Counted from the first letter of the stretch, positions 1 through 8,778 are shown. The stretch: DNA of 64,000 nucleotides from Streptomyces sp. TRM49041 (GCF_008271805.1 NZ_VSRY01000103.1:124001-188000), one strand, 5' to 3'. A program made the numbers and translations. The notes: generated by a model from the letters alone, not told the origin.

Positions 1-19
1 CACGGCACGGCACGGCACG

Positions 20-217
20 TCAGGGAGCGGTCCTGCGCATCTCCACCACGTGGAGGCCCAGCGACTGGAACCGCGCGAGCAGCCCGTAGAGATGCGCCTC
101 GTCGGTGACCTGGCCGAACATCAGGGTCTGCCCGGCCACGATGCAGCTCTCCAGCTCCGGGAACGCGTCGGTCATCGTCCTCGACATCTGTCCCTCGACG
201 CGGATCTCGTATTGCAT
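20..217 (-). CDS. Small conserved hypothetical protein, 65 aa
   Basis: I do not recognise a named family; the product is a compact soluble protein with no membrane segment or signal peptide. The start at 217 is chosen because GAGGGA lies about 9 nt upstream, whereas the longer upstream reading frame is Arg/Ser-rich and looks non-coding. The protein opens with MQYEIRVEGQMS and ends in a predicted helix-strand (ARFQSLGLHVVEMRR), suggesting a small alpha/beta ferredoxin-like fold, which is inference only. It lies downstream of, and in the same direction as, the phosphatase gene at 439-1671. The left edge of the window cuts its 3' flank. Confidence 0.6.
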   Translation of the reverse strand: MQYEIRVEGQMSRTMTDAFPELESCIVAGQTLMFGQVTDEAHLYGLLARFQSLGLHVVEMRRTAP

Positions 218-438
218 GAGCGCGCATCCCTCGCAGATGTGGTCCCTCCGGGCCCCCGGATACTCATGCTGTGCCGTCGTACGCTGCGGCACATCACCCT
301 GACCGGGTGACCTCGGCCGACCGGTGGAGACTGTCACGGCGAGTGGAGTTCCCGGGCCAGCGCAAGTGGGTCCTGACCGGGAGCGACTCCGATTCTTGTC
401 TTCCGCCGCGGCGTGGCTCTGACTGCGGACGACACAGG

Positions 439-1671
439 TCACAGGCGGATGATGACCAGGGCCGTGTCGTCGGTGTTGCCGGTGGGTGGGAGGAGTTCGG
501 CCAGGAGGGCGTCGGCCAGGGCCTCGGGGTCGGCTTGCCCGTGGCGGACGAGGGCGTCGGCGAGGCGGGCCAGGCCGGTGTCGATGTCCTCGTAACGGCG
601 TTCGATCAGGCCGTCGGAGTACAGGACCAGGGTGGCGCCCTCGGCGAAGGAAGTACTGGCCTCCGGCCGCGGGACGTGTTGGGGGCGCGCTCCGAGGGGA
701 GGGTCGGTCGCCTGGTCGAGGAAGGTCACGGTGCCGTCGGGGTGGAGCAGGGCGGGTGGCGGATGGCCCGCGCTGCTGTACGTGAGGGTGTGGGTGCCCC
801 AGTCGATGAAGGTCTTCACCACAGTGGTCGACTCGGCACCGTCGACACGGCGGGCATACAGTCCGAGGGCCTCCAGCGCCCGGGCCGGTCCGTCGGCGAC
901 ACGGGCAGCCGCGCTCAGCGCGCTGCGCAGCTGCCCCATGACGCAGGCCGCTTCCAGGCCATGGCCGACGACGTCGCCGACAGCGACCGCGATGCGGTCA
1001 CCCGGCAGGTCGACCATGTCGTACCAGTCACCGCACACGTTCAGGGTGCCGACAGCCGGCCGGTAGCGCACGGCCGCCCGGTGGTGCCCGACCGGCGTGG
1101 GGGCGGGCAGCATCGCCTCCTGCAGAGCCAGGGCGACCTCGCGGTCGCGCACCTGAGCCCGGCGCAGGCGTTCGTTGAGTCCCTGCAGTTCACGGGAGCG
1201 GGTGTAGAGCTCGGCCTCCAGCACGCGGGTCCGGCTGCTGTCGCTGCCCGCGCCGCCGCGGGCTCGGATGAGCTCGGTGACCTCCTCCACGCGGTGCACG
1301 ATCAGCGTCACCCGACCGTCCGGGCCCACCACGGGTGCGTTGACCGGGCTCCAGAAGTGCTCCACCCAGTGGCCGGGCCGCTCGGGATCCTCGATGTCAT
1401 AGCGCAGCAGCGCCATCGTGTCGCGCTCACCGGTCGCCACCACGCGCAGCATCGACGCCTGGGTCTCCCGCATGCCTGCCGCGGCCGGGTCGTCGGGGTT
1501 CTCGGGGAAGACGTCGAAGATGTAGCGGCCCAGCAGCTGCTCGGGGGTGCGCCCGGCCAGCCGGAGGAAGTCTTCGTTGGCGTCGGCGTACACCAGGTCG
1601 GGAGTGAGCAGAGCCACCATGCCCGGCAGGGCGTGGAAGACCGCCGCGTAGTCGATCTGCGGTTTCCTCAT
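439..1671 (-). CDS. PAS domain-containing SpoIIE-family serine/threonine phosphatase
   Basis: A 410-residue cytoplasmic PP2C-type phosphatase of the RsbU/SpoIIE class, a type that dephosphorylates anti-anti-sigma proteins in partner-switching stress pathways. Residues about 8-130 form a PAS sensor domain (YADANEDFLRLAG and a following PAC-like segment). A short helical linker follows at about 140-185. The C-terminal catalytic domain shows the metal-binding motifs GDWYD and VGDVVGHG, the LVLYSDGLIE segment and the terminal TDDTALVI. No kinase or GAF domain is present, and no anti-sigma or antagonist gene lies alongside, so its partner is encoded elsewhere. The ATG start has a weak GAGG about 10 nt upstream. 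Confidence 0.9.
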   Translation of the reverse strand: MRKPQIDYAAVFHALPGMVALLTPDLVYADANEDFLRLAGRTPEQLLGRYIFDVFPENPDDPAAAGMRETQASMLRVVATGERDTMALLRYDIEDPERPGHWVEHFWSPVNAPVVGPDGRVTLIVHRVEEVTELIRARGGAGSDSSRTRVLEAELYTRSRELQGLNERLRRAQVRDREVALALQEAMLPAPTPVGHHRAAVRYRPAVGTLNVCGDWYDMVDLPGDRIAVAVGDVVGHGLEAACVMGQLRSALSAAARVADGPARALEALGLYARRVDGAESTTVVKTFIDWGTHTLTYSSAGHPPPALLHPDGTVTFLDQATDPPLGARPQHVPRPEASTSFAEGATLVLYSDGLIERRYEDIDTGLARLADALVRHGQADPEALADALLAELLPPTGNTDDTALVIIRL

Positions 1672-1793
1672 GTGCTGCCCGCCTCGCGCCGACCGTCACT
1701 GTACCGACGCCCCACGATAGGAGTGACGCGCCATGGAACCGGGCCACTGCTCCCCACGAACACCGGCGGTCACCTGGGCGGCCCCGTCGTGTG

Positions 1794-2654
1794 TCAGGGG
1801 TCGGTCGGCTTCCGGGCGACCGGGGATTTGAGGACGGCGAGCAGGCGGGTGACCTCGTGGGTCATCGCGGTCCGGCCGGCACCGAGGTAGTGACGGGTGT
1901 CGACCAGGGCGCGGTCCGCGGCGAGGGCTCGGCGGGCGGCGGTGGTGAAGACCCTGTTCAGGTGCGTGGCGATGTTGACCTTGGTCATGCCGTGGTCGAC
2001 CGCGGCGGTCAGGTCGTGGTCGGCGACGCCCGAAGAGCCGTGCATTACCAGGGGGACCGGGACGGCCCGGCGCAGGGCTGCGATCCGGGGGAAGTCCGGT
2101 GCGGCGTCGCGGGTGGGCATGGCGTGCGAGGTGCCCACGGCCACGGCGAGGGCGTCCACGCCCGTGGCGGCAACGAACGCGGCCGCCTCGGCCGGGTCGG
2201 TGCGGGCGCCCGGCACGTGGACGCCGTTCTTGCCGCCGACCTCGCCCAGCTCGGCCTCCACCCAGATGCCGGAGGCATGGCAGTGGGCGCTGATCGCCGC
2301 GGTGGCGAGGACGTTGTCCTCGTACGGGAGGGCGGAGGCGTCGAACATGACGGATGTGAAGCCGAGTTCCACGGCCTCGTGGACCAGGTCGACCGATGTG
2401 GCGTGGTCGAGATGGACCGCCACCGGGACCCGCGCGGCCCGGGCGACAGCCAGGGTGGCGGTGCCGACGGCGGTGAGCGCACCGTGGTAGCGGGCGGTGT
2501 TCTCGCTGACCTGGAGGATCACGGGCGCGCCCGCGGCCTCCGCACCGGCCACGATGGCCTGGGCGTGTTCGAGCTGGATGACGTTGAAGGCGCCGACGCC
2601 GCCTCCGGTGCGTGCGGCGGGGGCGACGATGTCGCCCGTCCCTACGAGAGGCAT
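1794..2654 (-). CDS. Class II fructose/tagatose-bisphosphate aldolase (GatY/KbaY/AgaY type)
   Basis: A 286-residue zinc-dependent aldolase of the family cleaving tagatose-1,6- or fructose-1,6-bisphosphate. The zinc-binding segment HLDHATS and the later GTSHAM and HGSSGV motifs are present. It is shorter than the glycolytic class II enzyme at 62306-63328 and belongs to the GatY/KbaY-like branch used in hexitol and amino-sugar catabolism. It lies 103 bp downstream of the AgaS-like gene on the same strand and is probably cotranscribed with it; AGGAGA precedes the ATG by 7 nt. By context it should act last in N-acetylgalactosamine breakdown, splitting tagatose-bisphosphate into triose phosphates. 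No kinase or transporter for that pathway is in the window. Confidence 0.88.
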   Translation of the reverse strand: MPLVGTGDIVAPAARTGGGVGAFNVIQLEHAQAIVAGAEAAGAPVILQVSENTARYHGALTAVGTATLAVARAARVPVAVHLDHATSVDLVHEAVELGFTSVMFDASALPYEDNVLATAAISAHCHASGIWVEAELGEVGGKNGVHVPGARTDPAEAAAFVAATGVDALAVAVGTSHAMPTRDAAPDFPRIAALRRAVPVPLVMHGSSGVADHDLTAAVDHGMTKVNIATHLNRVFTTAARRALAADRALVDTRHYLGAGRTAMTHEVTRLLAVLKSPVARKPTDP

Positions 2655-2757
2655 GGCGGTCTCCTGGGTGAGGGGGTGGGTAGGGCGATCCCGGACGCCT
2701 TCTCCTTCTCCTTCGCCTTCTCCTTCGCCGACGCCGACGCCGACGCCGCGATGGCGG

Positions 2758-3660
2758 TCACGAGCCGGTGAGGACGACCGAGCGGGTCAGGTTGCGGGGC
2801 CGGTCCGGGTCGAGGCCGCGGCGCTCGGCGAGGGCGACGGCGAGGCGCTGAGCGCGTACCAGGTCGGCGAGCGGGTCGGTGAGCGGGTGGCCCTGGGCGT
2901 GGACGGCGAGGGCGCCGGTCGCCCGGACCTGGTCGAGGAGCCCGGCGGGCGGCTCGCCGAAGAACCAGACGACGCTGTACGGTCCGGTGGCGCTGATCGG
3001 CCCGTGCCGGTACTCCATGGCGGGGTACGACTCGGTCCACGCGCCGGACGCCTCGCGGAGCTTGAGGGCCGCCTCGTGAGCCAGGCCGGTCGTCCAGCCC
3101 ATGCCGAGGAACGTGAACTGGGCGGCGGCGAGGGCCCCTTCGGGGAGCGGGACGCGCAGGGCGTGCTCGGCCTGTTCGGCGAGGTCCGCGGGCGCCAGGC
3201 CCAGGCCGCCGCGCAGCAGGACGAGGGCGGTGGTGGCGAACCGGGTCTGTACGACCGACCGCTCGTCGGCGAAGCCCAGGTCCACGACGGTGTCGGCGGC
3301 GTCCCGGACGGGCGTGGCGACATCGCCCGTGAGCGCGACGGTCGGGGTGCCTCCGGCGACCCGCTCCAGTGCGGTGAGCACCTCCGTCGTCGTGCCGGAG
3401 CGGGTGATGGCGAGCACCCGGTCGTAGCGGCGGGCCGCCGGGAACTCGGACGCCGGGAACGCGTCGGTCTCGCCGAGGCCGGCCGACTCGCGCAGCGCCG
3501 CGTACGCCTGCGCGATGTGGAGCGAGGTCCCGCAGCCCACGACGGCCACGCGCTCGCCGTCCCGCGGCAGTCCGGCCGGTCGCGGCCCCGTCGCGTGAAT
3601 CTCCAGCACACGGCGCCAGCATCCCGGCTGGTCGGCGATCTCCCGGTCGACATGGCTCAC
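2758..3660 (-). CDS. SIS-domain sugar isomerase/deaminase, AgaS-like
   Basis: A 300-residue protein with two SIS (sugar isomerase) domains, related to AgaS and to the isomerase half of glucosamine-6-phosphate synthase. SIS signatures are VVGCGTSLHIAQ near residue 45 and ITRSGTTTEVL near residue 90, with a MEYRHGP segment in the second domain. AgaS-type enzymes deaminate and isomerise galactosamine-6-phosphate to tagatose-6-phosphate. The GTG start at 3660 is preferred because GGAGG lies 5 nt upstream; an in-frame ATG 21 nt earlier has no such site, and the longer reading frame crosses the promoter. It is divergent from the DeoR regulator, and a likely promoter and operator repeats lie between them. 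Confidence 0.87.
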   Translation of the reverse strand: MSHVDREIADQPGCWRRVLEIHATGPRPAGLPRDGERVAVVGCGTSLHIAQAYAALRESAGLGETDAFPASEFPAARRYDRVLAITRSGTTTEVLTALERVAGGTPTVALTGDVATPVRDAADTVVDLGFADERSVVQTRFATTALVLLRGGLGLAPADLAEQAEHALRVPLPEGALAAAQFTFLGMGWTTGLAHEAALKLREASGAWTESYPAMEYRHGPISATGPYSVVWFFGEPPAGLLDQVRATGALAVHAQGHPLTDPLADLVRAQRLAVALAERRGLDPDRPRNLTRSVVLTGS

Positions 3661-3699
3661 AGCAACCTCCGAGTGGTTCATGTGATTGCAGATGGCTTT

Positions 3700-3748
3700 T
3701 TTATAGGCCCTACGCGCAGATTTGAGCAAGCATGCGCAGGAGCGCTCA
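3700..3748 (-). promoter_or_regulatory. Promoter of the agaS-like gene overlapped by 10-bp-periodic repeats
   Basis: Reading the minus strand, TTGCTC (3729-3724), an 18-nt spacer and TATAAA (3705-3700) form a good sigma-70-like promoter about 40 bp upstream of the GTG start. On the plus strand four related hexamers recur exactly every 10 bp: CGCGCA at 3713, TGAGCA at 3723, TGCGCA at 3733 and CGCTCA at 3743. They cover the -35 region and the spacer. DeoR-family repressors commonly bind repeats phased to one helical turn, so this is a likely operator for the adjacent regulator; that assignment is inference. Confidence 0.55.
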
Positions 3749-3802
3749 TGGTCTTGCGGGTTACGCTCGGCTCCCGGAAGTCGCGAGGCGAGGAGAACGG
3801 TG

Positions 3803-4588
3803 ATGGGCACGCACGAGCGGTGGACGCGGCTGCTCGACGCTCTGGGCGAGAAGGGCAGCATCGAGGTCGCCGAGGCCGCCGAGCTGCTCGGCGTCTCCCC
3901 CGCCACGGTCCGCCGGGACCTGGAGGAGCTGGCCCGGCAGCAGCTGCTCACCCGCACCCGGGGCGGCGCCGTGCTGTCCGGCGTGACATACGACCTCCCC
4001 CTCCGCTACAAGACCGGGCGCAAGGCGGACGAGAAGCGGCGCATCGCCCGCGCCGCCGCCGCTCTCGTCCCGGCCGGCTCGGTGGTGGGACTGAACGGCG
4101 GGACGACGACCTCGGAGGTCGCGCGGGAGCTGGCGACGCGGGCCGACCTCGCCGAGCACGCCGGGAGTACGGCGCTGACGATCGTCACCAACGCCGTCAA
4201 CATCGCCAACGAGCTGGCCGTACGCCCGTATGTGAAGACCGTCGTGACGGGCGGGGTCGCCCGCCCGCACTCGTACGAGCTGACGGGGCCGCTCGCGGCC
4301 GCCGTGCTTCAGGGGCTCTCGCTCGACTTCGCCATCCTCGGCGTGAACGCTGTGGACCCGCACTTCGGCGCAGCCGCCCACGACGAGGGCGAGGCGAGCG
4401 CGAACCGCGCCATGGCCGAGCGGGCCGACAAGGTCATCGTGGTCGCCGACTCGACCAAGCTCGGGCAGCGTGCCTTCGCCCGGGTCTGCACGATCCGCGA
4501 GATCGACGTCCTCGTCACCGACCACGACGCCCCCGCCGAACTCGTCGAACAGCTCACCGGCCAGGGTGTCGACGTCCACCGCGTCTAG
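3803..4588 (+). CDS. DeoR/GlpR family transcriptional regulator
   Basis: A 261-residue repressor of the DeoR/GlpR family. The N-terminal helix-turn-helix spans about residues 8-45 (IEVAEAAELLGVSPATVRRD) and the C-terminal sensor domain, which binds a sugar phosphate, contains the typical GLNGGTTTSEVA and VVADSTKLG segments. The ATG at 3803 follows AGGAGA with a 6-nt gap; a GTG immediately before it is an alternative. It is divergent from the AgaS-like/aldolase genes and upstream of the GH31 gene, so it is the obvious local regulator, equivalent in position to AgaR. The inducer is probably an amino-sugar phosphate (inference). Confidence 0.92.
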   Translation: MGTHERWTRLLDALGEKGSIEVAEAAELLGVSPATVRRDLEELARQQLLTRTRGGAVLSGVTYDLPLRYKTGRKADEKRRIARAAAALVPAGSVVGLNGGTTTSEVARELATRADLAEHAGSTALTIVTNAVNIANELAVRPYVKTVVTGGVARPHSYELTGPLAAAVLQGLSLDFAILGVNAVDPHFGAAAHDEGEASANRAMAERADKVIVVADSTKLGQRAFARVCTIREIDVLVTDHDAPAELVEQLTGQGVDVHRV

Positions 4589-4671
4589 CACGTACCACCT
4601 CCCCGAACTCGCCTCGACGGAGCTCGCCGACCCGAAAATCGTGCGCGCAACTGCTCGGAACGCGGCCCGAA

Positions 4672-4710
4672 TGAGCACTTGACGTCAATCGGAGCGGCTG
4701 CTCTCATATC
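4672..4710 (+). promoter_or_regulatory. Candidate promoter of the GH31 gene with an AgaR-like hexamer
   Basis: TTGACG at 4679-4684 is followed about 20 nt later by CATATC (4705-4710), a plausible -35/-10 pair. TGAGCA at 4672-4677, immediately upstream of the -35, is identical to one repeat unit at the agaS promoter, and CGCGCA occurs at 4644 and 4710. The shared hexamers suggest common control by the DeoR protein, but the regular 10-bp phasing seen at 3713-3748 is not reproduced here. Confidence 0.35.
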
Positions 4711-4790
4711 GCGCAGTACGTCAGCACCTGTTGTCGGCGAGCGCCGCCGACGAGCAGCGCGGCGCTCGCATGGCCGGAAGGGCGGCTGTG

Positions 4791-7700
4791 ATGCAACGGA
4801 GTTCAGCGGGAGGCCGGTGGCGTCAGGTCACCGGCCCGGCCGTCAGGGGCAGACGGCCGACGGTCCTGGGCCTGGTGGCGGCCATGGTGGCGGCAGTCCT
4901 CTCGGTCGCCGGGCCCCCGCCCCGGGCCGACGCGGCGACCTCGACGGGTCCGGCCGACGCAGCCGACGCGGCGACCTCAGCCGACGCGGCGACCTCAGCC
5001 GACGCGGCGGCCGCGAGGGGCCCCGGTGACGCCACCGGGGTCAGCCGGTCGGGGAACACCTTCACCATCGGTACGTCGACGGCGGCGAAGGTCAGGGTGG
5101 TCGTCGCCCGGCAGGACATCTTCCGGATCTGGCTGTCGCCCGACGGCCGCTTCACCGACGACCCCGCAGGCGACGCGCTCGCCGTCGACACCGACTTCGG
5201 GCCGGTGACGGCCGACGTCACGGACGCGGGCACCCACTACCGGATCAGCACCCCGGCCCTGAACATCCGGGTCGACAAGTCGCCCCTGCGGTTCTCCGTC
5301 CACCGCTCCGACAACACCACGCTCGTCTGGGCCGAGGACCGGCCGCTCTCCTGGACGGGCACCCGGACCAGCCAGTACCTCACGCGGGGCGCCGACGAGC
5401 AGTTCTACGGCACCGGCCTCCGCCTCGGGGAGTGGGCGCTGCGCGGCAAGACCGTGCCGGTCTCCGTGGCCAACACGTGGAAGGAGAACACCAACGCCAG
5501 CCCGGCGCCCTTCTACATGTCGACCAACGGCTACGGCGTCATGCGCAACACCTGGGCCCCCGGCACGTACTCCTTCGGCGCGCCCGGCACGTTCACGCAC
5601 AACGAGAGCCGCTTCGACGCCTGGTACTTCGTCGGGAACTCCCTCAAGGGCGTGCTCGACGCCTACACGGACGTCAGCGGCAAGCCGTTCCTGGCCCCGA
5701 TGTGGGGCTTCGAGCTCGGCAACGCCGACTGCTGGAACGCCTCCGACCCCGACTACCAGGGCGACCACGACCGGCCGCGCCACCAGACGACGAAGGACGT
5801 CCTCGGGTACGCCGCCGACGCCCGCGCCGCCGACATGCCCTCCGGCTGGTTCCTGCCCAACGACGGGTACGGCTGCGGCTACACCGACCTGAAGGCGACC
5901 GTCGACGGGCTGAAGGCCAAGGGCTTCCACACCGGCCTGTGGACCTCCACCGGCCTCGCCGACATCGACCAGGAGGTCGGCGTCGCCGGAAGCCGCGGCG
6001 TGAAGACGGACGTGGCGTGGATCGGCTCCGGCTACAAGTACGCCTTCGACAGCGTCCAGCAGGCCGTCGACGGCATCGAGCGCAACTCCGACGCCCGCCG
6101 CTTCGTGTGGACCGTCGACGGCTGGGCCGGCACGCAGCGCAACGCCGTCGTGTGGACCGGCGACACCCCGGGCACCTGGGACGCGATGCGCTGGCACGTC
6201 CCGGCGATCACCGGCGCCGGCCTGTCCGCGCTCAACTACGCGGCCGGGGACGTGGACGGCATCTTCCAGGGCGGTCCGAAGACATACGTCCGCGACCTCC
6301 AGTGGAAGGCCTTCACCCCGGCGTTCATGACGATGTCCGGCTGGGGCGCCACCAACCCGTCCGCCGGCTACCAGGACAAGCAGCCCTGGCGCTTCCGCGA
6401 CCCGTACCTGTCCATCAACCGCAAGTACCTGAAGCTCAAGATGCGGCTGATGCCGTACCTGTACTCGATGAGCCGCGTCGCCGCCGAGACCGGTACGCCC
6501 ACCGTGCGCGCCATGGTCCTCGAGTACCCCGACGACCCGGTGGCGCGGGGCGATCTGACGAGCGGACAGTTCATGTCCGGTGACTCGTTCCTCGTCGCGC
6601 CCGTCGTCTCCGACACGACCACCCGGGACGGCGTCTACCTTCCCGCCGGTACGTGGACGGACTACTGGACCGGCAGGACGTACGCCGGTCCCGGGGTGCT
6701 GAACGGCTACTCCGCGCCGCTCGACACGCTCCCCCTCTTCGTGAAGGGCGGCGGCATCGTGCCGATGTGGCCCCAGATGAACCACACGGGCGAGAAGCCC
6801 GTCGACACGCTCACGTACGACGTGTACCCGCGCGGCTCGTCCACCTTCACGCTGTACGAGGACGACGGCCTCACCCGCCAGTACGAGAAGGGCGCCTACG
6901 CCGAGCAGAAGGTGGACGTCACCGCCCCCGCCTCGGGCACCGGCGACGTGCGCATCGACGTCGGTGCGAGCACCGGCTCGTACAGCGGCAAGCCGGCGTC
7001 GCGCGGCTATGAGTTCACCGTCCACGCGGCCGCCGCCCCCACCGGCGTCACCGTCGACGGCGCGGCCCTCCAGGCACTGTCCTCCAAGAGCGCCTACGAC
7101 TCCGCCGCCACCGGCTGGTACTTCGACGCCGCGGACCGCTCCGGCACCCTGTGGGTCAAGGCGGGCGGCAGGTCCGGGGCGTTCGCCGTCACCGCGTCCG
7201 GCCTGGAGCTGCTTCCGGCCGACCCGGTCCCGGGATCCTCCGGGGTGCCGATCCCCAAGGCCGCCTGGAAGGTCGCGTACACCGACAGCCAGGAGACCTC
7301 GGCCGAGAGCGGGTCCGCCGCCAACGCCATCGACGGCGACCCGGCCACCATGTGGCACACCGCGTACTCCGGCACCACCGCCGCGCCCCTCCCCCACGAG
7401 ATCCAGATCGACCTCGGCGCGCGGTACGACGTCGGCGGCCTCTCCTACCTGCCCCGCCAGGACGGCGGCGGCAACGGCCGCGTCGGGAGGTACGAGGTGT
7501 ACGTGTCGGACACGACGGCCGACTGGGGCAGCCCCGTCGCCGTCGGCACGTTCACCGACGACGCGGCGGAGAAGACGGTCGCCACCGTCCCGAAGACGGG
7601 CCGCCACCTGCGGCTGAGGGCCCTGACGGAGGCGGGCGACCGGGGACCGTGGACGAGCGCCGCGGAGATCTCGGCGACCGGCCGGGCGACGCCGCTCCCC

Positions 7701-8066
7701 GCGAACGCGACCCTGGTCAACGGGGCTTCGGACACGTGCGTCGACCTGCCGTACGGCGCCACGGCCCCGGGCACCCGGCCGACCCTCTACACCTGCCACG
7801 GCGGCACCAACCAGCGCTGGACGTTCACCACGAGCGGGACGCTCACCGGCAAGGACGGCGTCTGCCTCGACGCCGCCGAGGCCACCGTCACCGTCCAGCC
7901 CTGCGACGGCTCCGCCACCCAGGAGTGGCGACTCGGCGCCCGGTCGGCCGTGACGAGCGGCGGACGCTGCCTCGCCCCGGTCCGTGCGGGCACCGCCAAC
8001 GGCACCGAGCTGGAGCTCACCACCTGCTCGGGCTCCGCCGCTCAGCGCTGGACCCCCACCGGCTGA
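4791..8066 (+). CDS. Secreted GH31 glycoside hydrolase with F5/8C and ricin-B lectin domains; candidate alpha-N-acetylgalactosaminidase
   Basis: A 1091-residue exported glycosidase. A basic N-terminus and hydrophobic stretch (residues about 28-45) form a signal peptide, followed by an Ala/Thr/Ser-rich repeat. GH31 beta-sandwich and (beta/alpha)8 domains occupy about residues 70-800; Asp407 in KTDVAWIGSGY and Asp458 in VWTGDTPG fit the nucleophile and acid/base positions. An F5/8C (CBM32-like) domain covers about 821-960 and a ricin-type trefoil lectin about 970-1091. The atypical nucleophile motif, rather than WxDMNE, resembles the GH31 branch with alpha-N-acetylgalactosaminidase activity, which fits the neighbouring amino-sugar genes; substrate is inferred. 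ATG 4791 is chosen for GGAAGG upstream; in-frame starts at 4731 and 4770 lack a good site. Confidence 0.85.
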   Translation: MQRSSAGGRWRQVTGPAVRGRRPTVLGLVAAMVAAVLSVAGPPPRADAATSTGPADAADAATSADAATSADAAAARGPGDATGVSRSGNTFTIGTSTAAKVRVVVARQDIFRIWLSPDGRFTDDPAGDALAVDTDFGPVTADVTDAGTHYRISTPALNIRVDKSPLRFSVHRSDNTTLVWAEDRPLSWTGTRTSQYLTRGADEQFYGTGLRLGEWALRGKTVPVSVANTWKENTNASPAPFYMSTNGYGVMRNTWAPGTYSFGAPGTFTHNESRFDAWYFVGNSLKGVLDAYTDVSGKPFLAPMWGFELGNADCWNASDPDYQGDHDRPRHQTTKDVLGYAADARAADMPSGWFLPNDGYGCGYTDLKATVDGLKAKGFHTGLWTSTGLADIDQEVGVAGSRGVKTDVAWIGSGYKYAFDSVQQAVDGIERNSDARRFVWTVDGWAGTQRNAVVWTGDTPGTWDAMRWHVPAITGAGLSALNYAAGDVDGIFQGGPKTYVRDLQWKAFTPAFMTMSGWGATNPSAGYQDKQPWRFRDPYLSINRKYLKLKMRLMPYLYSMSRVAAETGTPTVRAMVLEYPDDPVARGDLTSGQFMSGDSFLVAPVVSDTTTRDGVYLPAGTWTDYWTGRTYAGPGVLNGYSAPLDTLPLFVKGGGIVPMWPQMNHTGEKPVDTLTYDVYPRGSSTFTLYEDDGLTRQYEKGAYAEQKVDVTAPASGTGDVRIDVGASTGSYSGKPASRGYEFTVHAAAAPTGVTVDGAALQALSSKSAYDSAATGWYFDAADRSGTLWVKAGGRSGAFAVTASGLELLPADPVPGSSGVPIPKAAWKVAYTDSQETSAESGSAANAIDGDPATMWHTAYSGTTAAPLPHEIQIDLGARYDVGGLSYLPRQDGGGNGRVGRYEVYVSDTTADWGSPVAVGTFTDDAAEKTVATVPKTGRHLRLRALTEAGDRGPWTSAAEISATGRATPLPANATLVNGASDTCVDLPYGATAPGTRPTLYTCHGGTNQRWTFTTSGTLTGKDGVCLDAAEATVTVQPCDGSATQEWRLGARSAVTSGGRCLAPVRAGTANGTELELTTCSGSAAQRWTPTG

Positions 8067-8110
8067 CGCGACGGAACCCGCAGGGGCCTTCCCCCACGAG
8101 CCCCTGACCA

Positions 8111-8153
8111 GCCTGCGCCCCCGGCCGAACGACCCCCGGCCGGGGGCGCAGGC
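8111..8153 (+). terminator. Strong hairpin terminator after the GH31 gene
   Basis: A perfect 16-bp inverted repeat (arms 8111-8126 and 8138-8153, sequence GCCTGCGCCCCCGGCC and its complement) with an 11-nt loop, 45 bp after the stop codon. There is no T-run, as is common in Streptomyces. Confidence 0.8.
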
Positions 8154-8265
8154 GCCACTGGAACCTCCCGGTCGGGCGTCGATGAGCCCTCACCCGTGCG
8201 GCCCTTCCGCCCAGCCGCCGGCGTCGTGCGGTGCGACGCTGAAGGGCAGGCACTGGGAGGCTGCC

Positions 8266-8778
8266 ATGAGCTTCACCGAGCGCGAAGTGTGGACCCTGAT
8301 CCACGGCATGGTGCTGGGCGCCGTCTTCCTGCTGGCCTTCGCCGGCGGGCTGGCCGATCTGTACGGGCTGCGGAGTGCCCTCGTCACCGGGGCCGGGATC
8401 ACGGAGCGGATGCGGCGGCTGAAGGTGGGTGTCACGGCGATGGCGGTGGCGGCCTGGGGCACCGTGGTGACCGGTACATGGGTGGTGTACCCGTGGTACC
8501 GGGAGGACGTACCGGAGAGTGCCAGGTCACGGCTGCTGGCGGACCCGGAGACGGCCGAGTGGCACACCTTCGGCATGGAGTGGAAGGAACACATCGCGTG
8601 GCTGAGCCCGATCCTTGCCACCGTCGTCGCCTTCACCGTCCTCTACTACGGCGACCTGCTCATCCGCCACCAGCGCGTCCGGCGCACGGTCATGGTGCTG
8701 TTCGTGCTCGCCTTCGCCTTCGCGGCCGTCGCCGGCGCCCTCGGCGCGCTCATCACCAAGGCCGAGCCGGTCACCTAG
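8266..8778 (+). CDS. Four-helix integral membrane protein, unknown function
   Basis: A 170-residue membrane protein with four predicted transmembrane segments at about residues 10-30, 52-75, 108-130 and 140-163. The loop between the second and third segments is rich in acidic and aromatic residues (WYREDVPES, EWHTFGMEWKEH) and contains His residues that could bind metal or heme; that is speculation. The start at ATG 8266 follows GGGAGG by 8 nt, and the long in-frame upstream extension overlaps the terminator region so is rejected. A second small membrane protein begins 22 bp downstream on the same strand, so the two are probably an operon. I do not recognise a named family. Confidence 0.7.
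   Translation: MSFTEREVWTLIHGMVLGAVFLLAFAGGLADLYGLRSALVTGAGITERMRRLKVGVTAMAVAAWGTVVTGTWVVYPWYREDVPESARSRLLADPETAEWHTFGMEWKEHIAWLSPILATVVAFTVLYYGDLLIRHQRVRRTVMVLFVLAFAFAAVAGALGALITKAEPVT

Noticed and set aside
4995..7799. 934-residue open frame antisense to the GH31 gene
   Set aside because: Low-complexity composition and no recognisable motif; the sense strand is a clear glycosidase.
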